A DNA stretch of 64,000 bases. Origin: Gaertneriomyces semiglobifer (Eukaryota > Chytridiomycota > Chytridiomycetes > Spizellomycetales > Spizellomycetaceae). Numbering within the stretch: the stretch's first letter is position 1; each line of letters starts with the position of its first letter. Location of the stretch: assembly GCA_025558075.1 (NCBI GenBank), contig JAHLKF010000014.1:1-64000 (forward strand). The letters are read 5' to 3'. Under the pieces are notes generated by a model. It searched no databases, was not told the origin of the DNA, and worked only from the letters and a program-made list of their open reading frames with translations. The position numbers were made by a program, and so were the translations under genes. Below are positions 62,114 through 64,000 of the stretch, one piece after another.

Positions 62114-64000
62114 TCAGTCATTCAGCTGGCATAAAAGTGCCACACCTTTGGAGATCCAGTAATCTGGTGGCTTGTCGGTTGGCAGCTTAACGGCCACAAC
62201 GAAATTTGTCGAATGCCCGGTGGTGGAAAGGGTACCCGCCCTCGCCGAAGTCTTGTACAGTGGGCAGACATACGAGTTAGTATTAGCAGTGGCACCTTGG
62301 GTTGGAACAAATCGGATAACAGGCATTTTCTAGTGGGATCAATTTAGGATGATGGGCCGCAAATTACAGAATCTCAGATGACGTACCGAAAACATTTCCA
62401 TTGGGAACGAGTCTTGTAGCAGTCTTTTCTCCCGATCCCAACGCGCCCCTTCCATGAACAACCCGTGAACTGACACCCCGTCCTGGTCAGTAAAAGCATC
62501 TGATGCTCTGGGGTCATTGTCATCGTAATCAGAAACTTGATAATTAAATGACAGTGTATCGATGGCCATTCCGTATTTCCTAGCGTGGTTTTGCAATACC
62601 CCTGTGAGAAATCCTATCAAGCAACTGCATTAGGCTGCTGCTCCAGGAGTGGGTGGAAATAGATGTACTGGTGATTTACACGTACCTTGCGGGAAGAAGA
62701 ATCCAGGCAACCAGAACGATGTCGGCTGGCCTTTCGTCGCCCATTCACGCAATGACTGCACGCGATGGTGAAAATCTTTGACCCAAGATGCTAGGGGCTT
62801 CAATGATGGGTATGATTGACTAGCCCAAGCCGCGGGAACCTCATTGTTGACCAAGCTTGCAAACACGAGCTCCAGTTCTGAGTTCATCACGACAAGTCCT
62901 TTGACTGCCTTTATAAGATTCTCCAATGAAACACGAACAACTGTGTTAAGCTTATTGAAGCGTACTGACTCTTGGCACAAGACGGTACTGAGAGAGTTAA
63001 TCATTCTGCCCGTTTCGTCTCGTTTGAATAGCTCCCAACAAACGGAAGCCTCGTTTTCAGATGCGCGAGCTGCAGCAGATTTTGGTCGGGTCTCGGTTGG
63101 AATGAGAAGAGGTGCGGGCCAGTCGTCTAATATGGATTTCGCTATATCCATCACAACCTCTTCATTCGACTTGCCTCCAGCGACAGCCTCCATACGCGGC
63201 TGGATCTCCAAGATTGTGCGAAGCAGTCGCCGTGTCTCCTGCATTTGGAAACTGATGTCTGCATTCTCATGCATGCCAAATACGGAGGGTTCCTCCGCGA
63301 AAGGAAGTTTGTCAATATATCCTCGGAAGGATGCAAGGTCGCCATCCGGAGGAGTGTGGTAAACACCTGAGGGCGAAAACTTGTAGCTCTCATCTAAGAT
63401 GCGAGGGGTGTAGAAACGGAGCAGAATGGAGCGCAGTGTTCGACGATCCCAATCGTCGGTAACTCGACCGCCAAAAGTAATTTCGGAAGTAAGATAAGTG
63501 AGCGCATCCCAGGGAACACTACGAGAGTCCTGGAGCATATTCTTGAGGATAGCAATTGAGACTTCCAAATCCGAGTTACTCCAGTCATACATTATGTTCC
63601 ACCCAAGTGGCCCGAATTTTTTCCGTTCTTGAATAATGGCGTTGAAAAAGCAGACCCCAAACAAGAGCTTCCTGAACTTCGATCCTTGCGGGGGATGATC
63701 ATCAAAGAGGTCTCTTGAAACGTCCGCAAAACTGCGCGCGAGATTTGCGCGCAGGCCCTTCGGGGGTTCATTGGTAACTTTAACTCCATCCTGCAAGACA
63801 GCGACCGGAAATACTTTTGAGGGCATCGATGACAAGAACATCCTAAAGTTTTCATGAATAGAGGTTTCCGGCTGTGTCATCTCCTTTACAATCATTTCCA
63901 ATCGGTTCATCCAAGACGCAGCTAAATGGCAGTTTTGCAGAAATATCCAGTCGCCGCTCGCAAGTGCCCTGCGTATCATTTCTTCGGCAATTGGACCTTG
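62114..64000 (-). CDS. Axonemal-type dynein heavy chain, C-terminal part (5' end outside window)
   Basis: Microtubule motor subunit of flagellar dynein arms. Visible exons: 64000-62686 (continuing beyond the edge), 62613-62387 and 62329-62114, giving about 585 C-terminal residues. Starts inside AAA6 with [20 protein letters not shown] and QNCHLA, then [51 protein letters not shown], and the C-terminal domain with [35 protein letters not shown], ending [16 protein letters not shown]. The [11 protein letters not shown] and [12 protein letters not shown] endings are typical of axonemal chains. I cannot decide the arm type. It implies a flagellated cell stage. Confidence 0.92.

Overview
The window is nuclear DNA of a compact, intron-rich fungal genome. 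A zoosporic fungus (chytrid-like) fits best. MED1, MED15, NOT1 and NOT2 are of fungal type, yet the right edge carries an axonemal-type dynein heavy chain, which only flagellated lineages keep. Introns are mostly 50-100 nt with GT-AG ends and CTAAC/CTGAC-like branch points, and intergenic gaps are often below 300 bp. I assembled the exon models by hand, requiring reading-phase agreement at every junction. No RNA evidence was available.

Layout, left to right: the 3' end of eIF4A; a 2.3 kb gene-free stretch; MED15 (+) meeting MED1 (-) tail to tail; a conserved ATP-grasp-like protein (+); an unknown 591-residue protein (+); a 1361-residue coiled-coil protein (-); a 221-residue unknown (-); a 1273-residue protein with two IQ motifs (+); NOT1 (-); a ZNF511-like zinc-finger protein (+); UTP20 (+, 8.2 kb); a J-domain protein (-) with a 14-nt micro-exon; a low-complexity spacer; an M1 aminopeptidase of the leukotriene A4 hydrolase type (-) with a GC-AG intron; a small basic protein (+); a DMPK-family (ROCK/MRCK-like) kinase of 17 exons (-); two small genes of unknown function; NOT2 (-); a tentative small basic protein (+); a CPA2-type cation/proton antiporter (-); a 3.9 kb gap whose right part is strongly CpG-depleted; and the C-terminal end of a dynein heavy chain (-).

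Functionally the window is rich in gene-expression machinery: translation initiation (eIF4A), Mediator tail and middle modules (MED15, MED1), the CCR4-NOT scaffold NOT1 and its direct partner NOT2, and the SSU processome (UTP20). The kinase and the dynein point to cytoskeletal and flagellar functions.

I found no prokaryote-like operon, CRISPR array, rRNA or convincing tRNA. The least ordinary items are the CpG-poor island, the ROCK/MRCK-like kinase with a split PH domain, the uncharacterised ATP-grasp-like protein, and several unusual introns and micro-exons.
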